Shown in pieces: positions 30,090 to 39,035 of a stretch of 64,000 bases of DNA; positions within the stretch are counted from its first letter, which is position 1; each line of letters begins with the position of its first letter. Origin of the DNA: JAHQVI01 sp963727575 (GTDB lineage Bacteria > Pseudomonadota > Alphaproteobacteria > Rhizobiales > Rhodomicrobiaceae); NCBI GenBank assembly GCA_963727575.1, contig CAVSIA010000001.1, positions 77,479 to 141,478 of the forward strand, read 5' to 3'. The position numbers and the translations under genes are program-made. A model generated the notes under the pieces. That model made no database searches, was not told the DNA's origin, and worked only from the letters and a program-made list of their open reading frames with translations.

Positions 30090-30634
30090 ATGTATCGGAT
30101 CGCGCGCCTCTCGGAGGTCGACCACACGGACGCGCTGCTCGCCGACATCGACCTGATCTTTTTCGCCAGCTCGGCAACCCAGGCATTCGCCTCCGACGAG
30201 GAACGGTCCGCCCACCGCGAGCTTTGGCTCGGACGCTATCTGCGCTACTGCAACGAGGCTGTTCTTCATCGCCCTGGACGGCAACGGCCGGGTCGGCGGC
30301 CTATCTCGCCGGCAGCCGCGTCAGCGACCGCGATCCGCTTCCCGGCCCGGATTATTACGCCGTCTTCCCGCGCGGGTTCGTCGACGCCTATCCCGCCCAT
30401 CTCCACGTCAATGTCCGCGAGGACTGCCGCGGCCAGGCACTCGGCGCGCGCCTGATCGATGCGTTCCGCGCATATTGCCTGAGCCAGAAGACGCCGGGAT
30501 TTCATGCGGTTACCGCGGCCGGCAGTCCGGCGGCGCACTTTTTCGGCAAATGCGGATTGCTGCCCTGCGCCGCCGCGGATTGGCGGGACCGGCGGCTGGT
30601 GTTCATGGGCGAGGCGTTCGGCCAGTTCGGTTAG
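30090..30634 (+). CDS. GNAT family N-acetyltransferase, two frame breaks
   Basis: Starts one base after the dcd stop and is likely co-transcribed. The N-terminal part MYRIARLSEVDHTDALLADI...FWLGRYL-like is followed, after breaks near 30258 and 30298, by a GNAT core: HLHVNVREDCRGQALGARLI (acetyl-CoA loop RGQALG), then GFHAVTAAGSPAAHFFGKCG and an end GEAFGQFG. The middle frame reads FFIALDGNGRVGG, the expected central strand, which supports two single-base errors. About 181 residues. The substrate cannot be read from the sequence. Confidence 0.85.
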
Positions 30635-30747
30635 AGCGGGATCGCCTTAGATAGAAACGACGTCGCTTTTGGCCCGCTCCAAAATTCCCTTGCTGATCGC
30701 GTGATCGGACGGAAAACCGGCTTCCACTTTTCCTGACCACGCTCTAA
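30633..30747. repeat. Rhizobial-type intergenic repeat
   Basis: The stretch holds AGAGCGGGATCGCCTTAGAT ... GGCCCGCTC, and then, on the minus strand, TAGAGCGTGGTCAGGAAAAG with TGGAAGCCGGTTTTCC. Both parts resemble palindromic repeats spread between genes in many Rhizobiales. It fills the gap between the GNAT gene and the convergent radical SAM gene. The name of the family cannot be given from sequence alone. Confidence 0.6.
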
Positions 30748-30753
30748 ATCCGG

Positions 30754-31749
30754 TTATCCCGAGCAGCTTCCGCCGCCCAGAACGCAGAACTTCGCGCAAT
30801 GCGGATGGCACAGCTTCACCGCGCCGTCGTCGAACATGCCGCCATCGGCGCTTGCCGCCTCCTCCAGGGTCGCGCCCATCTCGAACGCCTCGATATAGGG
30901 CAGCAGCGTACACGGCAGCACCGTGGGCCGCTCCGCGCCGCGGCGTTTCACCACCATCCGGCTGGTGGCGCACATCATATCGGCCGGCGATTTGTCGAGA
31001 ATGCCCCAGCAGGCCGTCGTGATCTCGGGCACGTCGGCCCGTTCGTCCATTTCCGGCAGCAGCACCAGTGCGCCGGGATCGGCGGCATCGACCGGCCAGC
31101 CGCGTTCGGCGATCAGCGCCGCGTATCCGGCACGCGCCGCCGCGTCGCTCTCATGCCAGCAGGTCCGCCCGCAGATGGCGAGGTGGAAGCCGTTCTCCGC
31201 CAGCCACTCGATGCCTGCAAGGGTCGGCTCCCAGCTCTCCTCGCCGCGCTCCTTCTCATGCAGCGCGGCGGTATAGTGGTCGAGACTGACGCGAAGGGTC
31301 AGACGGTCGCCATACGCCTCACGCAGCCGCAAAAGCCCGTCTTTGACGCGGGGCCGCTGCATCGGCAGCATCGCATTGGTGAGCACCAGCACCTCGTGCC
31401 CCCGCGCCAGGGCCGCCTCGATCATGGGGACGATCTCGGGGTTCATGAACGGCTCGCCGCCGGTGAAGCCGATTTCGGAGGTGCCGAGGCCGAGCGCGGC
31501 GATTTCGTCGAGGAAGACCGTCGCTTCGGCGGCGCTGATATAGACGAGCCGGTCATTCTTGGGGCCGGACTCGATATAGCAGTTCACGCATTCGATGTTG
31601 CAGAGGCTGCCGGTGTTGATCCAGAGCGTCTCAAGCTTCCGCAGTGCGACGGTGGCGCGGGGTTCGCCCTTGGCGGTGACATCGGGATCGGAAAATTTCG
31701 CCGAGGCGCGGCGGTCGTCAAGGCGTGTGGCGGCGTGGTCCAAGCTCAT
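30754..31749 (-). CDS. Radical SAM protein with C-terminal cysteine cluster
   Basis: A 331-residue protein with the radical SAM 4Fe-4S motif CNIECVNC near residue 49 (CxxxCxxC), followed by GFTGGEPFMNPEIVPMI, the usual SAM-binding GGEP strand, and LRVSLDHY. The C-terminus has further cysteines, PCTLLPYIEAF and then LCHPHCAKFCVLGGGSC, which look like a SPASM-type auxiliary cluster. SPASM proteins modify peptides or anaerobically mature enzymes, but no precursor peptide is seen next to it. GGAG precedes the ATG. Neighbours on both sides are unrelated, so its substrate is unknown. Confidence 0.88.
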   Translation of the reverse strand: MSLDHAATRLDDRRASAKFSDPDVTAKGEPRATVALRKLETLWINTGSLCNIECVNCYIESGPKNDRLVYISAAEATVFLDEIAALGLGTSEIGFTGGEPFMNPEIVPMIEAALARGHEVLVLTNAMLPMQRPRVKDGLLRLREAYGDRLTLRVSLDHYTAALHEKERGEESWEPTLAGIEWLAENGFHLAICGRTCWHESDAAARAGYAALIAERGWPVDAADPGALVLLPEMDERADVPEITTACWGILDKSPADMMCATSRMVVKRRGAERPTVLPCTLLPYIEAFEMGATLEEAASADGGMFDDGAVKLCHPHCAKFCVLGGGSCSG

Positions 31750-32083
31750 TCAGATCTCCGATTTTTCTCATGCAACCTAGCATGCCGCGCGCCGCCGGCC
31801 GTGTCACAATGCGATGACAATTGCGCGACCCTTCCGGCCACCGAATAAATCGCCCCGCTCGTTTGTTTAATCCCCGTTCGCACCGAACACGCGACACGGC
31901 CTCGAGAGCGTGACTGGAAAGCCAGCCACACGAGCAAAAAGACCCGGTGATCGTGCTTGTTACTTGTCCGGTCCTGATGGGCACCGTACAACTTTAAAAC
32001 TTTGGGGGGCCTCTAAGCGTTTTTTCAACAATATCCGACTAGTCTGACGTTTAGAGCGGTAGCACTGCGGGAGAGAATAAAGC
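31750..32083. other. Intergenic region before the radical SAM gene
   Basis: About 330 bases between divergent genes. I found no supported gene or RNA. A six-G run and a T-run near 32004-32025 are the only local oddities. Confidence 0.4.
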
Positions 32084-32244
32084 ATGTACGGGATTTTGCG
32101 GCCTGCATCGCCGTAATGGCGATGTTCTTGGGACTATTCGCGCTGAGCGTTGGTCCGGAATCCAGCGAACTGGCGAGCAATACGACGAACCCCATCGCAA
32201 TCGAGGCGGTCCAGACTTCGGTCAATCAGCTGACACCTCAATAG
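32084..32244 (+). CDS. Possible small membrane or secreted protein, one frame break
   Basis: ATG 32084 has GGGAGAG at a good distance but its frame stops after 10 codons. A one-base shift near 32100 gives CIAVMAMFLGLFALSVGPES followed by a polar tail that ends VNQLTPQ, in all about 53 residues with one hydrophobic segment. The composition looks like a real small exported protein. No family is known to me. A minus-strand open frame overlaps it but has no better support. Confidence 0.4.
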
Positions 32245-32266
32245 CGGCGTTTCACTGGCGACTTAC

Positions 32267-32630
32267 TTGCCACCTATCCTTGTCTCCTACTGGCCATATG
32301 TTACGCCGATCCTGCTGCTGATCCTGTCGAACATCTTCATGACGTTCGCGTGGTTTGGGCATCTGAAATACATGTCGGTGCATCTGCCTCTCGTGGTCAT
32401 GGTCAGTTGGGGCATCGCTTTCTTCGAATACTGGCTCGCGGTTCCAGCCAACCCGCATCGGCCATCAAGTCTATTCCGCTGCCGACTTGAAAACGCTCCA
32501 GGAAGTCATCACGCTGACGGTCTTTTCGGTGTTCAGCGCGACCTACCTAGGCGAGCCGATCACGCTTCAGCACGTGGCCGGCTTCGTTCTCATGCTCGGC
32601 GGCGCGTTTCTCGTGTTCACGGCAAGCTAA
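32267..32630 (+). CDS. DMT family protein (DUF486), one frame break
   Basis: Small inner-membrane protein of about 120 residues with four helices, related to small multidrug-resistance transporters. Family blocks: PILLLILSNIFMTFAWFGHL, VSWGIAFFEYWLAVPAN, then after one extra C near 32456 the sequence RIGHQVYSAADLKTLQEVIT, LTVFSVFSATYLGEPIT and an end GGAFLVFTAS. The start is uncertain; TTG 32267 is used because no ATG lies in frame near the family start. Its function is unknown. Confidence 0.85.
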
Positions 32631-32951
32631 AGGCGGCTTGGCAGGCGACCGGAGCCGATGCGCTCGCGGACGGTGGCGCTTGCGGACGGCGACAATTCCC
32701 TCACCAGACATTCGAATAGCGGGCGGATCTCGGCCGTGCCGGCGCCGGAGAGCCCAAGCGTGTGCGGATTGCGGAGGACGGGCGCCCGCTGCGAAGCTCG
32801 GACGCGCCGGGCAATCGCAACAGCGGACCGCCCCGCCGTCGCGCAGCGTCAGAGCCTCATTCGATCCGATTAAATCGCATCGCCGGCTCTCGTGTCTTGC
32901 TCGCCCGCAATTTCTAACGATCAACAAGTATCCCCTCGATCGGAAATTGCT
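32631..32951. other. Intergenic region with a palindromic repeat
   Basis: No supported gene. The repeat at 32851-32893 is the only structure seen. Confidence 0.5.
32851..32893. repeat. 43-bp palindromic intergenic repeat, copy 1
   Basis: Begins AGAGCCTCATTCGATCCGAT and ends CGCCGGCTCTCGT. It differs from the copy at 55472-55514 at four of 43 positions. The arms AGAGCC/GGCTCT and CGATCCGAT/ATCG-ATCG make a long hairpin. Two such copies 22 kb apart point to a dispersed family in this genome. Confidence 0.8.
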
Positions 32952-33128
32952 CTAGAAACCGCGCACCAGATTGCCCAGCCACAGCACGATGTAGGCGACG
33001 ATCGCCACCCAGAACATGCTGACTGGAATGTAGTTCGACACCATGCTGACGAATTGGCCGACGATGGAAAGCACCGCAAGCAGCATTGAAACGATGAAAG
33101 TCATGTTGGTCGGCGGAGTGAGACGCAT
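32952..33128 (-). CDS. Small two-helix membrane protein
   Basis: A 58-residue protein that starts MRLTPPTNMTFIVSMLLAVL and has two membrane helices (about 10-28 and 34-53), then a short basic end NLVRGF. Proteins of this type, with the opening MRLTPPT, recur in Rhizobiales as conserved hypotheticals; I know no function. The start ATG 33128 has GGGGAAC upstream, better than the longer in-frame start. Confidence 0.72.
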   Translation of the reverse strand: MRLTPPTNMTFIVSMLLAVLSIVGQFVSMVSNYIPVSMFWVAIVAYIVLWLGNLVRGF

Positions 33129-33265
33129 TTGATGTTCCCCGTTTAGGCGTTGCCTGATAGCACTGCCTCTCCTCAAGCGGCCGCCGTCATTTGCGCCGTA
33201 GCGCCGCTCAGGTGAGTTCCGAGCGGATCATATCGCCTGCCTCCGCATCAGGGAAGGATAAGAAT

Positions 33266-33796
33266 ATGAGATATATCAAAGGCTTATTGATCGTCATCCT
33301 GATCCTGGGCGCGATTTTCGTCGGCGGTGGACTGCTTCTCCCGAGCCAGGTTCACCTCGAACGCTCCACCACCATCCAGGCGCAGCCCGCCGCGGTCTTT
33401 CCCTATGTGAACGATTTGCACCGCTTCAACGAATGATCGCCCTGGGCCGCGCGCGATCCTCAGACGAAATTCGAATTCTCGGGGCCTGAAAGCGGCGTCG
33501 GCGCCAAAATGGCATGGGACAGCACACAGATGGGCACCGGCAGCCAGGCGATCACCGAGAGCGTCGAGAACGAGAAGGTCGTCAGCGATCTCAATTTCGG
33601 CGAGATGGGAGCGGCGGCGGCGGGTTTCCGGCTCGCCCCGGCCGGGGACGCCACGACGGTGACATGGACGCTGGACAGCAACCTGCCCGCCAATCCGCTC
33701 TCACGCTGGTTCGGCCTCATCCTGCCGCGCCTGCTCGGCTCGGATTATGACGAGGGGCTGGCGCGGCTCAAGGCGAAGGTCGAAGGCGGCGCTTAG
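33266..33796 (+). pseudogene. SRPBCC (polyketide cyclase-like) protein with in-frame TGA
   Basis: The protein starts MRYIKGLLIVILILGAIFVG (membrane anchor or signal) and continues VHLERSTTIQAQPAAVFPYV, the usual SRPBCC opening. At 33434-33436 a TGA stands where the family has Trp (FNEWSPWAARDP). The same frame then runs on with FSGPESGVGAKMAWDST, VVSDLNFGEMG, TVTWTLDSN and a GLARLKAKVEGGA end, 176 codons in all. A single G-to-A change of TGG explains it, either as a real nonsense mutation or as a sequence error. SRPBCC proteins bind hydrophobic ligands. Confidence 0.8.
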
Positions 33797-33828
33797 CGCC
33801 GTGCTCCAAGACGCGATCGCGACGGGCT

Positions 33829-35664
33829 TCAATTGGTTTCCGCGCCCGCCCTGGAATCGTCCGCGATCCACCAGCTATCGACCTGGAAACCGTAGAGCGG
33901 CGTCACGTCCGGATGGCGCAGGCGCTTCCAATAGGCGACCCATTGCTCGGGCAGATGGAACAGCGGCACGACATAGGCGCCGCTGATCAGCACACGGTCG
34001 AGCGCCCGCACGGCCGAGACGAAATCCTCCCGCGATGTCGCCGCCAGCAGCGCGCCGATCAGGGCATCGACCGCGGGACTTTTCACGCCGGCATAGTTGA
34101 AGCTGCCCTGCGCGTCGGCGGCGCCCGACGACCAGCGGTAACTCTGCTCGTTGCCCGGCGACAGCGAGGCATTCCAGGAATTCTGGATCATGTCGAAATC
34201 AAAGCTGGTCTTGCGGCTCTGATATTGGGCCGAATCGATCTGGCGGATGCTGACCTCGATGCCGGCGCCGCGCAGCGAACGCGCATAATTGAGAAACAGG
34301 CGCTCCTGGTCGCGCGTTGCGGCGAGAATTTCGAAGATGAACGGCTGGCCGCTGGCCTTGTTGACAAGCCGGGTGCCCTGTAGCTCGTACCCGGCGCTTT
34401 TCAGAAGCTCCAGCGCCCGGCGGCGGTTCTTGCGGTCGCGTCCCGAGCCGTCGCTCACCGGCTGGCGCATGGTGCCGTTCATGGCCGCCTCGGTGACGGC
34501 ATCGCCGAACGGCGCCAGAAGCTGCTTCTCCCGCTCATCCGCCGGCTGACCATGGCAGGACAGCTCCGAGCCGTCGAAATAGCTTTCGGTGCGCTGGTAG
34601 AGGCCGTGATAGAGGTTCTCGTTGACCCACTCGAAATCGAACAGCAGGATCAGCGCCTCGCGCACGCGGCGGTCGGCGAAGATCGGCCGGCGGGTGTTGA
34701 AAACCAGCCCGTTCATGCCCGAGGGCGTCCCGGTCTTGAAGGTCTCCTTGGCGACGCGGCCGTCGGTGATCGCCGGAAAATCATATTCGCGCGCCCAGCG
34801 GCTCGGATCGCTCTCCTGGTTGATCACGAACAGCCCCTTCTTGAACGCCTCGAACCGGGTGTTGCCGTCGCGGAAGAATTCGTAGCGGATCTCGTCGAAA
34901 TTATAGAGCCCTCGATTGACCGGCAGGTCGCGGCCCCAATAGTCGGGGTCGCGCTTCAGCACGAGCCCCGAGCCGGCATCGACGCTGGCGACCTTGTACG
35001 GCCCGCTGCCGACCGGCGCATCGAGGCTGGTGCGGTCGAACGTCTCCGGATCGATCAGATGCTTCGGCAGCACCGGCATCAGCCCCATGATCAGCGGCAT
35101 CTCCCGGTCGCCGTCGGCCTTGAAGACCAGCTTGACGCCGCGCTCGCCGATCCGCTCGATGCGGTCGACCTTGGCGTAATAGCTGCGGTGATTGGGGCGG
35201 CCCTTTTCGCGCAGCAACTCCAGCGAGAAGATCACGTCGTCGACCGTGACCGGCTTGCCGTCGGAAAAGCGCGCCTCGGGCCGCAGCGTGAAGGTGACCG
35301 AGGAACGGTCCTCCGGCGTCTCGACGCTCTCCGCCAGCAGCCCGTAGAGCGAGAACGGCTCATCATAAGAACGCGCCAGCAGGCTCTCATAGACATATTC
35401 GCGCATGCCCGGCGCCGCATTTCCCTTGATGATGAAGGGGTTGAGGCTGTCGAACGATCCTTGCACGCCGAACGTCGCCCGGCCGCCCTTGGGCGCCTGC
35501 GGGTTGACATAGGCGAAATGGGTAAAGCCCGGCGGATATTTCGGCTGGCCATGCATGGCAATGCCGTGGACCGGATCGGCGGCGACCGGCGCGGCCAGCC
35601 ATGCCAGCCCGATCCACAGGGTCAGGAGAAAAAGTCGCATCGGCTTTTCGGATACGGTCGTCAT
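33829..35664 (-). CDS. YejA-like extracellular solute-binding protein, family 5
   Basis: Periplasmic binding protein of an oligopeptide-type ABC importer, 611 residues. A signal peptide (to about VAADP) is followed by HGIAMHGQPKYPPGFTHFAY, which is typical of the YejA/microcin-C group, then FDSLNPFIIKGNAAPG, TFTLRPEARFSDGKPVTVDD, GSGPYKV and PLFHLPEQWVAYW. The frame is intact. No permease or ATPase gene lies beside it in the window, so partners must be elsewhere or beyond this operon. The start ATG 35664 has GAGGATCC before it. Confidence 0.9.
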   Translation of the reverse strand: MTTVSEKPMRLFLLTLWIGLAWLAAPVAADPVHGIAMHGQPKYPPGFTHFAYVNPQAPKGGRATFGVQGSFDSLNPFIIKGNAAPGMREYVYESLLARSYDEPFSLYGLLAESVETPEDRSSVTFTLRPEARFSDGKPVTVDDVIFSLELLREKGRPNHRSYYAKVDRIERIGERGVKLVFKADGDREMPLIMGLMPVLPKHLIDPETFDRTSLDAPVGSGPYKVASVDAGSGLVLKRDPDYWGRDLPVNRGLYNFDEIRYEFFRDGNTRFEAFKKGLFVINQESDPSRWAREYDFPAITDGRVAKETFKTGTPSGMNGLVFNTRRPIFADRRVREALILLFDFEWVNENLYHGLYQRTESYFDGSELSCHGQPADEREKQLLAPFGDAVTEAAMNGTMRQPVSDGSGRDRKNRRRALELLKSAGYELQGTRLVNKASGQPFIFEILAATRDQERLFLNYARSLRGAGIEVSIRQIDSAQYQSRKTSFDFDMIQNSWNASLSPGNEQSYRWSSGAADAQGSFNYAGVKSPAVDALIGALLAATSREDFVSAVRALDRVLISGAYVVPLFHLPEQWVAYWKRLRHPDVTPLYGFQVDSWWIADDSRAGAETN

Positions 35665-36046
35665 CGGACGGATCCTCGCTCATTCAAGCCGGCTTCGCAG
35701 CACTGTTTCCCCGCATAGCACATTTTTACGCGGCGAAAACTGTCTTAACTGATGCCCCTTTGCTATCGCCTTGTCTGATAGGCGTGCTATGTAAGGCCGT
35801 CCAAGGAGAGGGGAGTTTTTCGCCTGCCATTCCCTCAGCATGGAACTGTGGAGCCGGCACGGTCCGATACCCCGCCGCCATGGGAATGCCGCATTTCAAT
35901 GGTTGCACGCAGGGTAATAGGATCGCGATCGCAAAGCCGGGTTCGAGGAGTGCGAGCGATCGAACTCCAAGGGACCTATTGGGGGTAGAGATTGTAGGCC
36001 GGCAAGGGTTGGCTTACGCCCGCATGCGAACTGAAAGGTCAACATA
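35665..36046. other. Divergent intergenic region before the IalB-like gene
   Basis: About 380 bases with no supported gene. Open frames in it are short and without family likeness. Promoters for the YejA-like gene and the IalB-like gene should both lie here, but no clear box pairs were found. Confidence 0.4.
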
Positions 36047-36744
36047 ATGGTTGCAGATAGAGTTAAAGCGACGAGAAGCGTCGGCATGCGCGCCGGTCTT
36101 CTAGGCTTGGCGATTGCGCTGGGTGCCGGCTTCGCCGCCTTCCCGGCCGCCGCGGACGACAAGAAGGCCGCCAAAGACAAGGGCGGCGAGCCACAGAGCG
36201 CATGGGTGAAGCTGTGTGAAACGGCGCCGAATATCACCGATCCCAAGCAGAAATTGAACGTCTGCCTGACCCATCACGAACGTCTCGACGGCAATACCGG
36301 CCGGGTGCTGGTCTCCGCGGCGATCCGTGAGGTCGACGGCCAGAACAAGAAGGCCCTGATGGTCATGGTGCCTTTGGGCATGGCTCTGCCGCCCGGCGTC
36401 CAGGTCAAGGTCGACGAGAACGAGCCGATCAAGCTGCAATATACGCTCTGCCATGCAGCCGGTTGCACGGCCGAAGCCGAGGCGACCGATAAGATCGTCG
36501 AGGAGATGAAGAAGGGCAAGCAGGTCGTCGTCGCGGCAATCAACCTTGCGGGCAAAGCCATCGGCTTCCCGGTTCCGCTGGTCGGCTTCGATCAGGGCGC
36601 TTGCCGGCAAGCCCGTCGACAATGAGAAGTACAAGGAAGCGCGCAAGCGCCTGATGCTGCAGATCCGCGATCATCAGATCGAGCTGGCCAAGAAGGCACA
36701 GGAAGAAGCCGCTGTCCAAAAAAGGCGCTGAAAAGAAGAAGTAA
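36047..36744 (+). CDS. Invasion-associated locus B (IalB) family protein, two frame breaks
   Basis: Exported protein of about 232 residues. A signal peptide ends near AAADDKK. The mature part has WVKLCETAPN, KLNVCLTHHERLDGNTG, VSAAIREVDGQNKKALMVMV, PLGMALPPG, LCHAAGCTAEAEA and VPLVGFDQAL, the IalB pattern with paired cysteines. One extra G near 36596 shifts the frame before LAGKPVDNEKYKEARKRL, and another break in an A-run near 36717 precedes GAEKKK and the stop. IalB is tied to host-cell invasion in Bartonella, but homologs in free-living species have unknown roles. Confidence 0.88.
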
Positions 36745-36770
36745 CGTCGCTCGACAGCGGGCGTATTCAG

Positions 36771-36795
36771 GCCGGTCGCCCTTCGGGCGGCCGGC
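36771..36795 (+). terminator. Terminator-like hairpin after the IalB-like gene
   Basis: An 11-bp stem GCCGGTCGCCC paired with GGGCGGCCGGC around a TTC loop, stabilised by a UUCG-type turn. It lies 26 bases after the stop and 25 bases before the GST start. Confidence 0.6.
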
Positions 36796-36819
36796 GCGTG
36801 CTTTTCATGAGGAACGGCG

Positions 36820-37450
36820 ATGGCCGACAGAGAACTCGTCTTCTACATGGCGCCAAATAGCCGCGCCGGTATCGTGCACTGGATGCTGGAGGAGCTTGGC
36901 GTTCCTTACCGGACTGAAGTGCTCAACCTCAAAAAGGCCGAGCACAAGGCACCTGGCTATCTGGCGATCAATCCGATGGGCAAGGTGCCGGCGATCAAGC
37001 ACGGCGACACGGTGGTCACCGAAGCTGCGGCGATCTGCTGCTATCTGGCCGATGCGTTTCCGCAGGCCGGTCTGGCGCCCGCGCTCGACGATCCGCAGCG
37101 CGGCACCTATCTGCGCTGGATGTTCTTTGCTCCCAGCTGCATCGAACCGGCCATGGGCGACAAGGCGTTTCAGCGCCCGCCGGCGCCTGCTTCGACGGTC
37201 GGCTACGGCGATTTCGATACGGTCATGGAAGCCGCTGCTGGCGCTGTCGCCGAAAGGCGATTATGTGCTCGGCGACCGCTTCAGCGCCGCGGACGTCGTG
37301 TTCGGCTCGACACTCCGCTACGGCATGATGTTCGGCATCATCCCGGACCGGCCCGAATTCAGGGCCTATGTGGACCGGCTCAGTGCGCGCCCTGCCCTGC
37401 AACGCGTTCAGGAGCGGAACCAGCAGCTCGCGAGCGAGTTGGAAGACTAA
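36820..37450 (+). CDS. Glutathione S-transferase, one frame break
   Basis: A protein of about 209 residues. The N-terminal thioredoxin-like domain has FYMAPNSRAGIVHWMLEELG (Ser as the likely glutathione activator), NPMGKVPAIKHGD and the glutathione-binding TEAAAICCYLAD. After one break near 37211 the helical domain continues PLLALSPKGDYVLGDRFSAA and DVVFGSTLRYGMMFG and ends NQQLASELED. The substrate is unknown. GAGGAA precedes the ATG. Confidence 0.92.
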
Positions 37451-37460
37451 AGATCGGTCG

Positions 37461-37479
37461 CCCGGCCCTCACGGCCGGG
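37461..37479. terminator. Hairpin between convergent GST and thioesterase genes
   Basis: Stem CCCGGCC paired with GGCCGGG, five-base loop, followed on the plus strand by a short T-rich stretch (GTCGTCTTT). It may end the GST transcript. Confidence 0.5.
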
Positions 37480-37542
37480 GTGGGTCGTCTTTAAGTCCGG
37501 CGATCGCGTGTGATGACACGTTCGTTTGCCGCAGGTTTGGCT

Positions 37543-38001
37543 TTACTCGGCCGCGCCGGCCTGGATCGTCTCCAGGAGCCGCCTCAGCGCATCGGGGAGC
37601 GGCACCGGCCGCCGCGTCTCCCCGTCGACATAGACGTGGATGAAATGGCCCTCCGCCGCCGCGTCGTCCTCATCGCCGCGGAACAGCGCGATCTCGTAGC
37701 GCACCGAGCTTTTGCCGAGATGGGCGACGCGCAGCGCCGTCGTCACCGCTTCGGGAAAGGCCAGCGGCTTGGCATACCGGCAGCCGGTTTCCACCACCAG
37801 CCCGATCACCTGGCTTCCCTCCAGATCGAGAAAGCCGCCCTCGATCAGGAACCGATTCACCACCGTGTCGAAATAGGAATAGTAGACGACGTTGTTGATA
37901 TGTCCGTAGAGGTCGTTGTCCATCCAGCGCGTCGTGATCGGGGCAAAATGCCGGTACTCCGCGCGAGTGCCGAAGGCCTTCTTCGATTTTCCGTCCGTCA
38001 T
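37543..38001 (-). CDS. Acyl-CoA thioesterase, hotdog fold (YbgC/4HBT type)
   Basis: A 152-residue protein with TTRWMDNDLYGHINNVVYYS, in which the Asp-x-x-Gly-His pattern of the 4-hydroxybenzoyl-CoA thioesterase group is kept, then FDTVVNRFLIEGGFLD and a mid-strand CRYAKPLAFPEAV. It hydrolyses some acyl-CoA; which one is unknown. The ATG overlaps the stop of the upstream EamA gene (ATGA), so the pair is translated together. A longer open frame upstream is rejected because it lies inside that gene. Confidence 0.9.
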   Translation of the reverse strand: MTDGKSKKAFGTRAEYRHFAPITTRWMDNDLYGHINNVVYYSYFDTVVNRFLIEGGFLDLEGSQVIGLVVETGCRYAKPLAFPEAVTTALRVAHLGKSSVRYEIALFRGDEDDAAAEGHFIHVYVDGETRRPVPLPDALRRLLETIQAGAAE

Positions 38002-38927
38002 TCCTGATTTCGCCTTTCTACGCGCATGCGCCGTCCCAAGGTAACCACGACGACGATGGCCACGGCAAAGCCGACGTGACGCCATCCGACCGCTTCGCCG
38101 AGCAGGAGCGCGGCGGCGATCAGAGTGACGAAGGGTTGCAAGAGCTGAAGTTGCCCGGTCTTGGCGATCCCCGCCAGCGCCATGCCCTTGTTCCAGAAGA
38201 AAAAAGCAACGAACTGGCTCATGATCGACACATAGAAGAAGCCGAGCCAGGCGCGAGGCGGCGCATGCCAATTGATCGGTTCTGCCAGCGCCCAGGTCAG
38301 CACGGTCAGCACCGGAAGCGCGAACACCAGCGCCCAGCAGATCACCTGCCAGCCGCCGAGCTTCATCGCCAGCACGCCGCTATACCCATAGCCGATCGAT
38401 GCGCAAACGACGGCGATCACCAGGAGCAGATCGGCAAGCTCCGGGGTGAAGCCGTCCGCCTCGATGATGGCGAACAGCACGACCAGGGCCGATCCGGCAA
38501 AGCCCGCAAGCCAGAAGCCGAGCGAGGGCCGCTCCCCGGCGATCAACGCCCCGGCCATCGCCGTCGCCAGCGGCAGCACCGCGAGAATCACCCCGCCATG
38601 CGCGGATGGAACCCACTGCATCGCCGCCGTGGCGCAGATCGGAAAGCCGAGGATGACACCCGCCGCGACCAGGACGATCTGCAGCCAATAGCGGCGCTCG
38701 GGAAACGGCTGCCGGGTTGCGACGAGGATGGCCCCGGCCAGCATCGCGGAAGGAATGGCGCGTCCCAAGCCGATGAAATAGATGTCGAATCCGGTGAGCG
38801 CAAAGCGCGTCATCGGCAATGTGAGGCCGAAGATGATCACCCCGATCAGGCCGGCGATGAGTCCCCGCACTTCGCTGGACGCACCCCGGCGCCCGGGTAA
38901 ATAGACATCGTGGACGGAACGCTGCAT
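37998..38927 (-). CDS. EamA/DMT family transporter
   Basis: Inner-membrane exporter of about 309 residues with ten predicted helices in two EamA repeats. The first repeat opens VRGLIAGLIGVIIFGLTLPM; the second contains GYGYSGVLAMKLGGWQVICW and ends in PFVTLIAAALLLGEAVGWRH, the usual DMT end. Substrate unknown; relatives export amino acids or metabolites. The start is placed at ATG 38927 (MQRSVHD) behind GGGGAG; an upstream ATG at 38987 is less likely. Confidence 0.9.
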   Translation of the reverse strand: MQRSVHDVYLPGRRGASSEVRGLIAGLIGVIIFGLTLPMTRFALTGFDIYFIGLGRAIPSAMLAGAILVATRQPFPERRYWLQIVLVAAGVILGFPICATAAMQWVPSAHGGVILAVLPLATAMAGALIAGERPSLGFWLAGFAGSALVVLFAIIEADGFTPELADLLLVIAVVCASIGYGYSGVLAMKLGGWQVICWALVFALPVLTVLTWALAEPINWHAPPRAWLGFFYVSIMSQFVAFFFWNKGMALAGIAKTGQLQLLQPFVTLIAAALLLGEAVGWRHVGFAVAIVVVVTLGRRMRVERRNQE

Positions 38928-39035
38928 GATCTCCCCGAATTTCCGGTGGCAGGAACGCGGCCCGCCTCGAAGGCTGCCGACGGTCATATGTAAACTTGCC
39001 AGCGTTTTTTATAGGGAATGACGTAAGGTGGCGAA

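Noticed and set aside
33434..33436. TGA read as tryptophan or selenocysteine
   Set aside because: Other genes in the window end at TGA in the expected places, so TGA is a stop here. No SECIS-like hairpin follows, and the residue expected is Trp, not Cys or Sec.
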